Part shown: piece by piece, positions 8,659 to 17,983 of the stretch
How positions within the stretch are numbered: the stretch's first letter is position 1
Layout: each line of letters starts with the position of its first letter
Assembly (NCBI GenBank): GCA_947627055.1
Contig: CANQUS010000011.1
Location: 1-58,574, forward strand
From: an uncultured Clostridia bacterium
Lineage (GTDB): Bacteria > Bacillota > Clostridia > Oscillospirales > Acutalibacteraceae
DNA length: 58,574 nt
Direction of reading: 5' to 3'
Notes under the pieces: generated by a model
Told to the model about the DNA's origin: nothing
Databases searched by the model: none
The model's input: the letters and a program-made list of their open reading frames with translations, nothing else
Translations under genes and position numbers: made by a program

Positions 8659-10425
8659 TTATATAACATTCTTTACGCTGCTGAACTGACTGTTATATAG
8701 TGTACTATAAAAACCCTTGCGCTCGAGAAGCTCCCGATGATTACCCTGTTCTATTATATGACCGTCCCTCATTACAAGGATAATATCGGCTTCCTTTATT
8801 GTTGACAGGCGGTGAGCGACTATGAAGCTTGTCCTGCCCTTCATCATAGCATTGAATGCCTGCTGCACGCGTATCTCCGTTCTTGTGTCGATACTGCTCG
8901 TAGCTTCGTCGAGTATAAGCATCGGTGGGTCGCAGAGCATTACACGGGCTATGCACATGAGCTGCCTCTGTCCCTGTGACAGGTTCATGCCCTCCTCTGT
9001 TATAATGGTGTCATAGCCGTCGGGAAGCCGTCGTATATAGCCGTCGATATACGCTTTTCGGGCGGCGGCGCGTATCTCGTCTATTGTCGCGTCAGGCTTG
9101 CCGTATGCGATATTTTCGGATATAGTGGCATTATAAAGCCAGCTCTCCTGCAGCACCATTCCGTAAAGCCCTCTAAGGCTGTTTCGAGTAATATTCTGTG
9201 TATCTATGCCGTCAATTAAAATACTGCCGCTATCAATATCATAAAATCGCATGAGAAGATTTATAAGCGTCGTCTTGCCACAGCCTGTCGGACCGACTAT
9301 AGCGACACGCTGACCGGGCTTTACCTTCAAATTAAAGTCCTCTATAAGTTTCCTGTCAGGCGAATACGAGAAACAAACATTTTCAATGTCTATTGACCCC
9401 TTGCAATCCTTTAGCTCCACAGCGGAATCAGCGTCCTTGCTTTGCTCCGGCTCGTCAAGGACGTCAAACACTCTCGACGCACCCGCAAGAGCGGACTGCA
9501 GCTGAGGAATAACTCCCGTCACCTCGTTAAAGGGCTTTGTATACTGGTTTGCGTATGTCAGGAAGCAGGATATTTGACCGACGGAAATAATACCGTTGAT
9601 GGCGTTGATAGAGCCTACTACTGTGACCGCAGCAGTTACGACTGAGTTTACAAATCTGGTGCTCGGGTTGGCAAGAGAGGAATAAAACTGAGATTTCTGT
9701 CCGCAGACACGCAGCCGTTCATTTATATCCTCAAAGTCTTTTAAGGAACGTTCCTCATAACCGAACGCCTTGACTGTTTTCTGGTTACCGACTATTTCCT
9801 CGATATACGAGCTTATTTCTCCCTGCGTCCTCGACTGCTTGATGAACATTTTATGGGAAAGCCGCGTTATCATAGCCGCGACGAAAACAGACAACGGACT
9901 TATAACGACAACGACCGCCGCTATTCTAAAATCTATCGCAAGCATAAAAACAAGTGTTCCGACTATCATGACAATTCCAGAAAAAAGTTGTGTAACACCC
10001 TGAAGCAGACCGTCTCCTACCGAGTCAATATCGTTTATGACACGGCTTATGAGGTCGCCGTGAGGGTGGCCGTCAATATACCTGAGAGGCACATAGTTGA
10101 ACTTCGCAAATATATCACGTCTCATATCACGCACTGTCATATAGCTGACCGTATTTGTAAAGAGAGCCATGAGCCATTGGAAAAATGCCGAGCCTATGAC
10201 TGTTAAGGCAATCATACCGATTATGCGGAGCATAGCCGAAAAATCGACATTACCCTCCCCTACTGCCTTGTCTATCGCCTGACCTATAAGTACGGGCGTC
10301 GTAAGGTTAAGCACAACATAGAACACGGCGGATACAACAGCGCCTGCAAGACTTTTCCCATAGGGCTTAGTATAGGAGACTATACGCTTTAATGTTTTCT
10401 TTTTAGCCTGTGAGTTTTTTTTCAT
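8659..10425 (-). CDS. ABC exporter half-transporter with consensus ATPase site
   Basis: 588 residues with an N-terminal six-TM exporter domain (about 20-310) and a C-terminal nucleotide-binding domain. Walker A is GPTGCGKTT, the signature LSQGQRQLMCIAR, Walker B MLILDEATSSID, and the switch histidine lies in FIVAHRLSTI. All catalytic residues are present. The partner gene lies 15 bp upstream and carries degenerate residues, so the pair most likely forms a heterodimeric exporter (BmrCD/TM287-288-like). The substrate is unknown; drugs, lipids or peptides are possible. Confidence 0.9.
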   Translation of the reverse strand: MKKNSQAKKKTLKRIVSYTKPYGKSLAGAVVSAVFYVVLNLTTPVLIGQAIDKAVGEGNVDFSAMLRIIGMIALTVIGSAFFQWLMALFTNTVSYMTVRDMRRDIFAKFNYVPLRYIDGHPHGDLISRVINDIDSVGDGLLQGVTQLFSGIVMIVGTLVFMLAIDFRIAAVVVVISPLSVFVAAMITRLSHKMFIKQSRTQGEISSYIEEIVGNQKTVKAFGYEERSLKDFEDINERLRVCGQKSQFYSSLANPSTRFVNSVVTAAVTVVGSINAINGIISVGQISCFLTYANQYTKPFNEVTGVIPQLQSALAGASRVFDVLDEPEQSKDADSAVELKDCKGSIDIENVCFSYSPDRKLIEDFNLKVKPGQRVAIVGPTGCGKTTLINLLMRFYDIDSGSILIDGIDTQNITRNSLRGLYGMVLQESWLYNATISENIAYGKPDATIDEIRAAARKAYIDGYIRRLPDGYDTIITEEGMNLSQGQRQLMCIARVMLCDPPMLILDEATSSIDTRTEIRVQQAFNAMMKGRTSFIVAHRLSTIKEADIILVMRDGHIIEQGNHRELLERKGFYSTLYNSQFSSVKNVI

Positions 10426-10440
10426 ACTGTATCACCGATT

Positions 10441-12168
10441 TTAATTTTCTGTTTCGTCAGCGCTAAGCTGTGAAAGGCATATTTCCTTATAGACCTCACA
10501 ATTTTTGAACAGCTCCTCATGCGTTCCCACCCCCGCAAGCTCACCATCATCAAGGACAAGAATTTTGTCGGAATACCTGACTGTTCCGACACGCTGAGAA
10601 ACTATTACAGCAGTAATACCGCTTGTTTCGACTGCGAGCGCACGCCTTAGAGCCGCGTCCGTCGCGAAATCAAGCGCGCTCGCGCTGTCGTCGAGTATCA
10701 GAATTTCAGGATGTGATATTATAGCTCTGGCTATCGTCAGCCTTTGCCTCTGCCCGCCCGAGAAGTTTTTTCCTCCCGCAAGGACCTCATGCTCGACACC
10801 ATCTGACAGCTTAGAAACGAACTCATACGATTGCGAAACCCTGAGCGCCCACTCTATATCCTCATCAGAGGCATTTTTATTGCCCCACAAAAGGTTGCTC
10901 TTGATCGTTCCGCTGAAAAGTACGGCTTTCTGCGGAGCAATACCTATTTTGTCCCTGAGTGACGAAAAGGTATAGTCCGCTGCGGACATTCCGCTAATAA
11001 GTACAGAACCCTTCTGTGGGTCATAGAATCGCGGGATAAGATTTATCAGCGTTGACTTTCCTGAACCTGTACCACCTATGATGCCTATTGTTTCACCCTT
11101 ATTCGCCGTAAAGCTGATATTCTCAAGGGCATATTTACCCTCGCCATACGCGAAGGACACGTCCTTGAACTCGATCATCGGGGCATTTTCAATATTCGAT
11201 TCTGTTTTAACGCCCTCTATCACGCTCGTCTCCGTCGCAAAGACCTCGTTGACTCTGTTCGCGGATGCCGCCGCCTTGGTGAATATGACAACAAGATTCG
11301 CGACTACTATCATCGCCAAAAGTATCTGTGTCATATAGTTTACCAAAGCGATTATCTCGCCCTGTGTAAGCTCACCCGTATATACATAACCGCCGCCGAA
11401 CCAAACTATCGCGATTATAGCTATATTTATGATAACGTATGTTATGGGATTCAGAAGTGCCGATAGCTTTCCTACGGTTATCGCAGTTTTTGTAAGCTCG
11501 TCGCTTTTTTCGTTGAAACGCTGCTTTTCGCTCTCCTGCTTAGAGAAAGCACGAATGACCCTGTTACCTGCAAGGTTCTCGCGCGTTATAAGCGAAAGCT
11601 TATCAAGGCTTGACTGTATACTATTAAAAAATGGAACGGAGCGGCTCATAACTATATAAAGTACAATGGCAAGGAGCGGAGCGGCGATAAGGAATATCAG
11701 CGAAAGGTTAATATCTATCGTCATCGCCATTATAAGCGCGCCTATAACGAGGAACGGCGCTCGTATGACAAGCCTTATAAGCATCGCTACTGCTATTTGA
11801 AGCTGGTTTATATCGTTTGTCATCCTTGTTATCAGCGACGGTGTGCCGAGTTTATCAAGCTCACGGTGAGAAAGTGTGTTTATATGCTTAAGCATAGCGT
11901 TTCTTATCTTTGTGCCAAAACCCTGCGAGACAATTGACGCACTCTTCTGACAGACCAGAGCGAAGCCGAGTCCGAGCGCCGCGAGCAATATCATTACTCC
12001 ACCCTGACGCCATACATACCCGTAGTCTCCACTCTTAACTCCTGTATCTATTATATCCGCCATGACAAGCGGTACTATAAGCTCAAATATAGCCTCGATA
12101 AGCTTACATATAGGTCCGACTATAAGCTGCAGAATATAGCTTTTCAGAAAACGTCTTAATTTAAACAA
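10441..12168 (-). CDS. ABC exporter half-transporter with degenerate ATPase residues
   Basis: 575 residues starting at TTG 12168; no ATG or GTG is available upstream in frame before a stop. It has an exporter TM domain followed by a nucleotide-binding domain with Walker A GGTGSGKST and signature FSGGQRQRLTIAR. The Walker B glutamate is replaced by aspartate (ILILDDSASALD), and the switch histidine is replaced by glutamine (VIVSQRVGTV). This asymmetry is known in heterodimeric exporters, where one site hydrolyses ATP poorly. It is the first gene of the transcript that continues into 10425 and probably the MATE gene. Confidence 0.9.
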   Translation of the reverse strand: MFKLRRFLKSYILQLIVGPICKLIEAIFELIVPLVMADIIDTGVKSGDYGYVWRQGGVMILLAALGLGFALVCQKSASIVSQGFGTKIRNAMLKHINTLSHRELDKLGTPSLITRMTNDINQLQIAVAMLIRLVIRAPFLVIGALIMAMTIDINLSLIFLIAAPLLAIVLYIVMSRSVPFFNSIQSSLDKLSLITRENLAGNRVIRAFSKQESEKQRFNEKSDELTKTAITVGKLSALLNPITYVIINIAIIAIVWFGGGYVYTGELTQGEIIALVNYMTQILLAMIVVANLVVIFTKAAASANRVNEVFATETSVIEGVKTESNIENAPMIEFKDVSFAYGEGKYALENISFTANKGETIGIIGGTGSGKSTLINLIPRFYDPQKGSVLISGMSAADYTFSSLRDKIGIAPQKAVLFSGTIKSNLLWGNKNASDEDIEWALRVSQSYEFVSKLSDGVEHEVLAGGKNFSGGQRQRLTIARAIISHPEILILDDSASALDFATDAALRRALAVETSGITAVIVSQRVGTVRYSDKILVLDDGELAGVGTHEELFKNCEVYKEICLSQLSADETEN

Positions 12169-12220
12169 CAGTAACAGCTCTTTTCAAGCAAATTGAACAG
12201 TTTGTATGAAATAATAATCT

Positions 12221-12257
12221 ATGTATAAATTATACATAAATCGGTCCGAATATACAA
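12221..12257 (-). promoter_or_regulatory. Promoter of the ABC/MATE exporter operon with an overlapping palindrome
   Basis: On the minus strand, TTGTAT (12252-12257) and TATAAT (12229-12234) are separated by 17 bp. A perfect inverted repeat ATGTATA-AAT-TATACAT (12221-12237) covers the -10 box, the expected place for a repressor operator. The leader to the TTG start is about 55 nt. Confidence 0.65.
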
Positions 12258-12298
12258 TAATCATAATATCCTTAAATACTACTAAAGTAGCCTGACTG

Positions 12299-13552
12299 CT
12301 AATCCTTTCTAAAAACAGCGGTGACGCTTATTTCCCCGTCCTTATTATCGGCAAAAATTTCGCCGTCCATTTTATGCATCAGATGACGGCAGATATAAAG
12401 CCCGAGTCCGCTGCCGTTTTCCGAACCGACATTGGAACCGCGCCAAAAGCTTTCAAAAATATGCGGCATCTCATCTTTTAACAATGTACATCCGCTGTTT
12501 TTCACAGTGACAAGACGGCAATCCTCCTCATTCGACACTTCTATCTTAATATATCCTCCGTCACCGTACTTTATTGCATTTTCAATTATATTTTGAATAA
12601 CCTCCACCGCGCGGTCGATATCTCCCTTTATAAGGCAGTTATCGTAATCGGAAACAGAAAAATCAATGTGTATGAGACTGAGCCTTTCCCTGTAATACGA
12701 TATGATCTCATTCATAAGCTCTGAAAAATAGCAGCTTCCGTCCCTGACCTCCATATCAAGAAAATCCTCATTCGATGTTTTTATGATTTTAGAGACATAG
12801 CCCTCGATTTCGTCGGCACGGGCGTTTATACTTTCGGCGGCTTCCTTTTGACGCTCCCTGCTCTTATATAAATCCTTTATTATCGCCTTTGAGTACAACT
12901 TTATTGCGCTCAACGGAGTTTTTATATCGTGAGAAAGTGAGATTATCATGGTTTTGTTTTTTCTCTGAAGCTCCAGCTCTCTTACCTTCTGCTGTTCAAG
13001 CCTTTCCCGCAGAAGGTCAAGTCCCCAGACAAATCGCCCGAAATATCGGCTTTTGCGCTCCTTTAATGACGTTGTAAGATTGCCCTTTGACAGCTCATAC
13101 GGCAGATCCTCAAGGGTGTGAAACGGTTTTATTATGCTTTCCCTTATATAAATAAGGATAATAATGACAAGCACCGTCATTACTAACAGTGAAGCATTTA
13201 TATATATCGAGCCTTTATAACATATGTTTTGCGGAACGCTTTCGTAATCAAAGCGATACAGCCTGCCATCGATCTCACGCACGGCGCAGTCACTGCCGTC
13301 ACCCTTTAGAAACGTTTCCAGTTCATGGGAGCTTTTATCTATAACCGAAATATTATAAATATAATTATATTTATCAAGCGAAATCTTTTCAATACCGTTT
13401 TTAACAATTTCATGCTCAAGTCTGTTTATTTCAACTGTATAGCTGCGCCCGTCATTGCTTAAATCTGATTTTAAAAATGCAAAATTCGCCGCAATAATTA
13501 CGGCGAAAAGCAATAAAACAACGAGCGCGAAAAATCTGTTAAATGCTTTCAT
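12299..13552 (-). CDS. Two-component sensor histidine kinase
   Basis: 417 residues. TM1 is at about 6-28, followed by an extracellular domain of about 85 residues, TM2 at about 117-137 and a HAMP-like linker. The phosphoacceptor His208 lies in SLSHDIKTPLSAIKLYSK. The ATPase domain carries the N-box ENAIKYGDGG and the G-box NGSGLGLYICRHLM. The periplasmic-type sensor domain makes it different from the intramembrane-sensing BceS kinases. It is the last gene of a permease-ATPase-regulator-kinase run on the minus strand, so it probably senses the stress relieved by that transporter. Confidence 0.9.
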   Translation of the reverse strand: MKAFNRFFALVVLLLFAVIIAANFAFLKSDLSNDGRSYTVEINRLEHEIVKNGIEKISLDKYNYIYNISVIDKSSHELETFLKGDGSDCAVREIDGRLYRFDYESVPQNICYKGSIYINASLLVMTVLVIIILIYIRESIIKPFHTLEDLPYELSKGNLTTSLKERKSRYFGRFVWGLDLLRERLEQQKVRELELQRKNKTMIISLSHDIKTPLSAIKLYSKAIIKDLYKSRERQKEAAESINARADEIEGYVSKIIKTSNEDFLDMEVRDGSCYFSELMNEIISYYRERLSLIHIDFSVSDYDNCLIKGDIDRAVEVIQNIIENAIKYGDGGYIKIEVSNEEDCRLVTVKNSGCTLLKDEMPHIFESFWRGSNVGSENGSGLGLYICRHLMHKMDGEIFADNKDGEISVTAVFRKD

Positions 13553-13631
13553 TTTACGCTCCGATCCTTAATGAAATACCGAATGAATACCGCCTGACAG
13601 CTTGGCACTCACGGTACTTCTTTATAATGTA

Positions 13632-14303
13632 TTATTGAGAAATGTCAAGCCTGTAGCCTACTCCCCAGACAGTCTGTATATACTTCGGGAATTTCGGGTC
13701 GATCTCTATTTTTTGCCTTAACCACTTTATGTGAACTGTCAACGTCTGCGGTTCGCTTTCACTGTCAAGGCCCCATATTTTATTGAATATATGTTCCTTG
13801 GAAAGTGTTTTGCCGCAGTTTTCTGCCAAAAGCAGAAGCAAATCAAATTCCTTAGATGTAAGTGCCAGTTCGCTGTCGTTTTTATAAACTGTTCTCTTTG
13901 ACTTATTGATTCTAATATTCCCGAAAGCTGTAACGTCATTGTCGTATCTGCGTTTAAAGATACCTCGGATCTTCGCTATAAGAATATCTATATCATACGG
14001 TTTTTCGATATAGTCATCAGCGCCGAGAATCAGACCGTTAAGCTTATCATCTTTATCTGATTTTGCGCTGACTATAATTATCGGCACAATACTGCTCTCT
14101 CGTATCTCTCGGCACACGGTAAAGCCGTCTATACTCGGAAGTATTATATCCAGCACCACAAGACGCGGCTTTTCACTGCGGAAAAATTCAAGCGCTTCCT
14201 CGCCGCTCCCGCAGACAGCAGTACTGTAGCCCTCGTTTTCGAGAAAGTCACGGAGCAAAAAGGCAAGCTCCATATTATCCTCAACTATAAGTATGTCTAT
14301 CAA
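13632..14303 (-). CDS. OmpR-family response regulator
   Basis: 223 residues. The receiver domain has the acidic pair ED at positions 8-9, phosphoacceptor Asp52 in LVVLDIILP, and the conserved Lys in EKPYD. The C-terminal winged helix has the usual OmpR layout ending in TVWGVGYRLDI. It is encoded 79 bp before its kinase and 119 bp after the transporter ATPase, on the same strand. It most likely activates the permease/ATPase operon, whose upstream region holds TTTAA-rich direct repeats (about 17735-17760). Confidence 0.92.
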   Translation of the reverse strand: MIDILIVEDNMELAFLLRDFLENEGYSTAVCGSGEEALEFFRSEKPRLVVLDIILPSIDGFTVCREIRESSIVPIIIVSAKSDKDDKLNGLILGADDYIEKPYDIDILIAKIRGIFKRRYDNDVTAFGNIRINKSKRTVYKNDSELALTSKEFDLLLLLAENCGKTLSKEHIFNKIWGLDSESEPQTLTVHIKWLRQKIEIDPKFPKYIQTVWGVGYRLDISQ

Positions 14304-14422
14304 GCAGCTTCACCCCTTACACGGTAATACATCGGTAAGTTACTCTATATGTTGACATGATCTGACCTTATCCGTATCGAGCGGATTTTCACGAGAACAC
14401 ATATCTCCCCTGTGAACATATA

Positions 14423-15187
14423 TTACCAGCCGAACTCCATCAGCCAGTTTGCCAGACACCTTTCACGTTCGCGGAGGTTTGAGTTCTCGGAATATCTCTC
14501 TAAATTATACTCACCGCAAATGTCTCCGTCAACAATGTACATTACTCTCGAGCATTTTGCCGCAACCTTTACATCATGAGTCACAAGCATAATAGTCGTA
14601 CCCTCGCTGTTTATCCTGTTAAGCTCACTCATTACCTCATTTGAAGCGGAACTGTTGAGAGCTCCCGTCGGTTCGTCGGCAAATATCATCTTGGGATCGT
14701 TGATCATGCTGCGGCAGATACACGCGCGCTGAAGCTGACCGCCCGAAACCTCGTTTATGTCGTTATCCGCAACATCAATAATCCCCAGCTTGTGCATCAG
14801 CCTTTCGCCTGCTTCGACTCGTTCCTTTCTCTTCCTGCCGTTGTTCGCCTGACAAGCCGGAAGTATTATGTTGTCGATAATAGTAAGATTCTTGAGCATG
14901 AGCATCTGCTGAAAAACAAATCCCATATCAAGAAGCCTGAGCCGGGCAAGCTCCCTTTTTTTCATTTTTCCGATGTCGCGCCCGTCAAATTCTACTGTTC
15001 CCGCAGTAATGTTATCCATACCCGAAACGGAGTAAAGAAGCGTTGACTTGCCCGAGCCTGACGGTCCCATAACGGCGACCATCTCTCCCTCGGATATTTC
15101 AAAGCTTACATTTTTGAGGACATTATTCTGACGCTTGTTTACAATATATGTTTTGCAAAGATCCTTTACTGATAATATAGTTTTCAT
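14423..15187 (-). CDS. ABC transporter ATP-binding protein (MacB/Bce type)
   Basis: 254 residues from the ATG at 15187, chosen because AAGGAGTTG lies 7 nt upstream; an in-frame ATG 36 bp further upstream has no ribosome binding site. Walker A is GPSGSGKST, the signature VSGGQLQRACICR and Walker B MIFADEPTGALN, with TTIMLVTHD downstream. This subfamily pairs with FtsX-type permeases with large outer domains, as encoded next to it. The C-terminal tail of about 25 residues after the ATPase core (NLRERERCLANWLMEFGW) is unusual. Together with its permease it probably expels or detoxifies an antimicrobial peptide or similar compound. Confidence 0.9.
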   Translation of the reverse strand: MKTILSVKDLCKTYIVNKRQNNVLKNVSFEISEGEMVAVMGPSGSGKSTLLYSVSGMDNITAGTVEFDGRDIGKMKKRELARLRLLDMGFVFQQMLMLKNLTIIDNIILPACQANNGRKRKERVEAGERLMHKLGIIDVADNDINEVSGGQLQRACICRSMINDPKMIFADEPTGALNSSASNEVMSELNRINSEGTTIMLVTHDVKVAAKCSRVMYIVDGDICGEYNLERYSENSNLRERERCLANWLMEFGW

Positions 15188-15274
15188 TATAAACAACTCC
15201 TTTTTTAAAATACTATATCTCATGTTTACTTTTTAAACCGAGATATTTCTCTGTCGGGCAATGTCGTAATACCG

Positions 15275-17629
15275 CTAATCCACGTTGTTGATTTCGGAAG
15301 ATGTTATTTTCCTTGCTCCCAATGCGGTTATTATACTTGATAGCATTGCAGATGTGAATAATATGACGGGATACAGAATAAAAATTTCAAACGTATTCAT
15401 CTCAAATTCAATACGGCTTGCTCCCATAAACTCAAATACTTTTCCGGATGTAAACTGCGAGATCGGTTCTGACACGAGCAGGGCTAAAAGTATTGATACC
15501 AGCAGCACTATTCCTATTCGCAATACCTGACGCTTAATAACATCGGAGCTTTTAAAGCCCAAGCTTTTAAGCATTGCTGTCTCTGCTCGTTCTTTAATAA
15601 GGAACGTTTTGACCATAAGAACAGAAACAAGCATATTTATGATTACTACAAGGGTAACAATAAGGGCTTTAGAGCTGTCAAGTGAATCTGTAATATTACC
15701 CATCATGAATGAAGCATATTCCCCGCCCGAATAAACCGTAAAATCGGGATATAGCTTTTCAATAAGCTCCCTGCGCGACTGCTTTTCGCTCTCGCTCGGT
15801 GAGTCCGTATACTTTATCTGAACGGGAACGTCAATCATCCCGTCATTGCTGTCTATAATATTTGCTTTTTCAGAGAATCTGATGCCCTCGCCCATGTTAT
15901 TCATGCTCTGATACATCGCCGTCACGATAAAGTCCTTTTCTACCCCGTTATATTTGATTTTTACCGTATCTCCTATTTTTGCGCCCACAGCGTCCGCAGT
16001 TATATAAGTAAGCGAAAGCTCGTTTTCCTCTACAGGAGGTGTACCCTCGAGATAATCATATTGATCCGATGTTGTTCCGATACCCTTGAACGACAGCGAG
16101 CACGCATTTTTATCCTTATATGAAATATATACACTTGAAACCTGCTCGAATACTCCCTTGCTCTCGATACCGTTTTCTCTCAGTTTGGTCTCTATGTTCT
16201 CGAGATAGTTCTCTATATATTCCGTTCCCATCCTATGCAGCTTGATGCATTCACTATCGTTTAACAGGTACAGATCACTCTCGGATATACTGAACAATCT
16301 CAAAATGTGGTCACTTTTCAGTGTGCTTATTGTATTTGCGGGAATGATTATGAGCAGTACGCCTACTGTAAATATGAGAATAAGTGCGGCGAAGGTCTTA
16401 ATGCCGCTGATTATATCGTTTATCGCAAGAAACATCGCCGGTCGTATATGACTTTTACTGAGCCGCAGAACTCCCTTTCTTTTAAATCTCTCTCCGGTTG
16501 AACCGCTTCTCACTGCGTCAACAGGAGAAAACTTTATTACGCGCCTTGTGAAAAGATAGCAGAACAGCACTACTATGGCAACAAGAAAGATACAGCTTAA
16601 TACGTTGTTCCAAAGGCTTGTCACACCGCTCATGACTATATTGGGCGAGCTCTGAGCTATAAAAATATTTTGAAGCGGAATGCTCATTACAAAGCCTATA
16701 GCAGAGCCTGCAACCGCGAGAGCAAGATATTTGACTATATAAAGCCCCCTGATCCTTCTCTCCGTTATACCGATAGCCTTCATGATGCCTATCTCTCGGT
16801 ATTCCTCCTGAAGTGTAAAAAGTATCGTAAAGCGCATGATTATCAATGAAATTATGATCAGACAAACACTTACGACAAGAAAGATCACCGCTGTGACTAT
16901 ATCCATAGTATATGTTGTCATCACAGCTTCCTTTGTCACTGTTTGGGTAACGCCTATACCTTCTGATATTAAATCGCTGTTTACCCCTGCGGTATCATCC
17001 GTATCGACCGCATACAGATACATACCTGCAAAATCTCCGCTGTTCTTTAATCTTTTGTAGTCCTTATCGCTTATTATGAAGCGCGTTATGCCCATGAACG
17101 GCGAGCCTAAAAACGCATCCTTGATCTTTCCCTTTACCGTAAATGTCATTTCTGTACTGCCGCTCTTTATCGTGACCTTATCACCGAACTTAAACCCGGC
17201 GGTGTCGAATGACTTATTCGGCATATATATTTCTCCGTCATTAACGGTTTCCAAGACATTGTCATGTTCGTCAAAAAATTTTTGTGATTTGATATTGATA
17301 GTGCCTAAGATACCGTTACCTTCTATGATCTTATCCCCCGCTGTAAAATTATCACTCGTCACAATCAGGTGATCGTCAGACTTATAGCTCTTTACCTTAT
17401 CGCTCTCACTGAGAAATTTATTCAACGCTTCCGATTGGTTCTCGTTCGCAAAAACCATATACGGCGCAAGCTCTGATCTGTCAATGTAATTATCAAGAGC
17501 CGCAGTTACCGTAAGGATAGTACTGATACCGCTCGCAATAAAGTTTGCCGCAAGAACCATAAATATCAGAAGTATAATATTTAAGGTTTTCTTGTGCTTC
17601 AGGTCATTTTTCAGCATTCTGAAATACAT
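15275..17629 (-). CDS. FtsX-domain ABC permease with two large extracellular domains
   Basis: 784 residues from the ATG at 17629, which has GGAAGGAG at good spacing; an ATG two codons earlier sits too close to it. TM1 (about 20-45) is followed by an outer domain of about 200 residues, then three TMs forming the first FtsX domain. A second unit follows with its own outer domain of about 200 residues and three C-terminal TMs ending near the stop. Such double-FtsX permeases act with MacB-like ATPases in export, mechanotransmission or peptide resistance. It is the first gene of the permease-ATPase-regulator-kinase set, divergent from dinB. Confidence 0.88.
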   Translation of the reverse strand: MYFRMLKNDLKHKKTLNIILLIFMVLAANFIASGISTILTVTAALDNYIDRSELAPYMVFANENQSEALNKFLSESDKVKSYKSDDHLIVTSDNFTAGDKIIEGNGILGTINIKSQKFFDEHDNVLETVNDGEIYMPNKSFDTAGFKFGDKVTIKSGSTEMTFTVKGKIKDAFLGSPFMGITRFIISDKDYKRLKNSGDFAGMYLYAVDTDDTAGVNSDLISEGIGVTQTVTKEAVMTTYTMDIVTAVIFLVVSVCLIIISLIIMRFTILFTLQEEYREIGIMKAIGITERRIRGLYIVKYLALAVAGSAIGFVMSIPLQNIFIAQSSPNIVMSGVTSLWNNVLSCIFLVAIVVLFCYLFTRRVIKFSPVDAVRSGSTGERFKRKGVLRLSKSHIRPAMFLAINDIISGIKTFAALILIFTVGVLLIIIPANTISTLKSDHILRLFSISESDLYLLNDSECIKLHRMGTEYIENYLENIETKLRENGIESKGVFEQVSSVYISYKDKNACSLSFKGIGTTSDQYDYLEGTPPVEENELSLTYITADAVGAKIGDTVKIKYNGVEKDFIVTAMYQSMNNMGEGIRFSEKANIIDSNDGMIDVPVQIKYTDSPSESEKQSRRELIEKLYPDFTVYSGGEYASFMMGNITDSLDSSKALIVTLVVIINMLVSVLMVKTFLIKERAETAMLKSLGFKSSDVIKRQVLRIGIVLLVSILLALLVSEPISQFTSGKVFEFMGASRIEFEMNTFEIFILYPVILFTSAMLSSIITALGARKITSSEINNVD

Positions 17630-17916
17630 TTTCATTCTCCTTCCGTTTTTTGACCGAATCTTAATCCCCGCACAACGAAATATGTACAACGGCTTTATCG
17701 GTGTTGAATCTACTATATCAGTCAAATTATTAAATAATCCTTAAATTTAAAATAATTATACCGTATATTTTAAAAAATTTCTCATACAAGCGTAAAATCG
17801 CACAAAGTTTTCTATATAGTCTGCACATTAGTTCTTTTAGGCGCAATATATAGTGTTCAAACACTTAAGTTTAAAGTTTATTGGGAATTTTTGTTCTAAT
17901 TCTAAGAACTTTCCTC
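17630..17916. other. AT-rich divergent intergenic region between the permease operon and dinB
   Basis: Contains the permease ribosome binding site (about 17636-17643) and, further out, TTTAA-type repeats near 17735-17760 that could bind the OmpR-type regulator. A TATAGT-like -10 for the minus strand lies at about 17713-17718. No convincing reading frame or RNA gene was seen. Confidence 0.4.
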
Positions 17917-17965
17917 TTGAATTTTAAAAACAGATGTTCTATACTAATTAAAAGAACAAATGTTT
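17917..17965 (+). promoter_or_regulatory. dinB promoter with two LexA (Cheo-type) boxes
   Basis: TTGAAT (17917-17922) and TATACT (17940-17945) are separated by 17 bp. AAACAGATGTTC at 17928-17939 lies in the spacer, and GAACAAATGTTT at 17954-17965 lies just past the -10. Both fit the Gram-positive LexA pattern AAC-RNRY-GTT with one outer base off. LexA at either site would block the promoter, as expected for an SOS-induced dinB. Confidence 0.75.
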
Positions 17966-17983
17966 ATTGGGAGGGCGAGCCTA

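Noticed and set aside
17735-17760. Direct repeats as a definite response-regulator site
   Set aside because: TTTAA repeats are too simple in AT-rich DNA to claim; mentioned only as a possibility.
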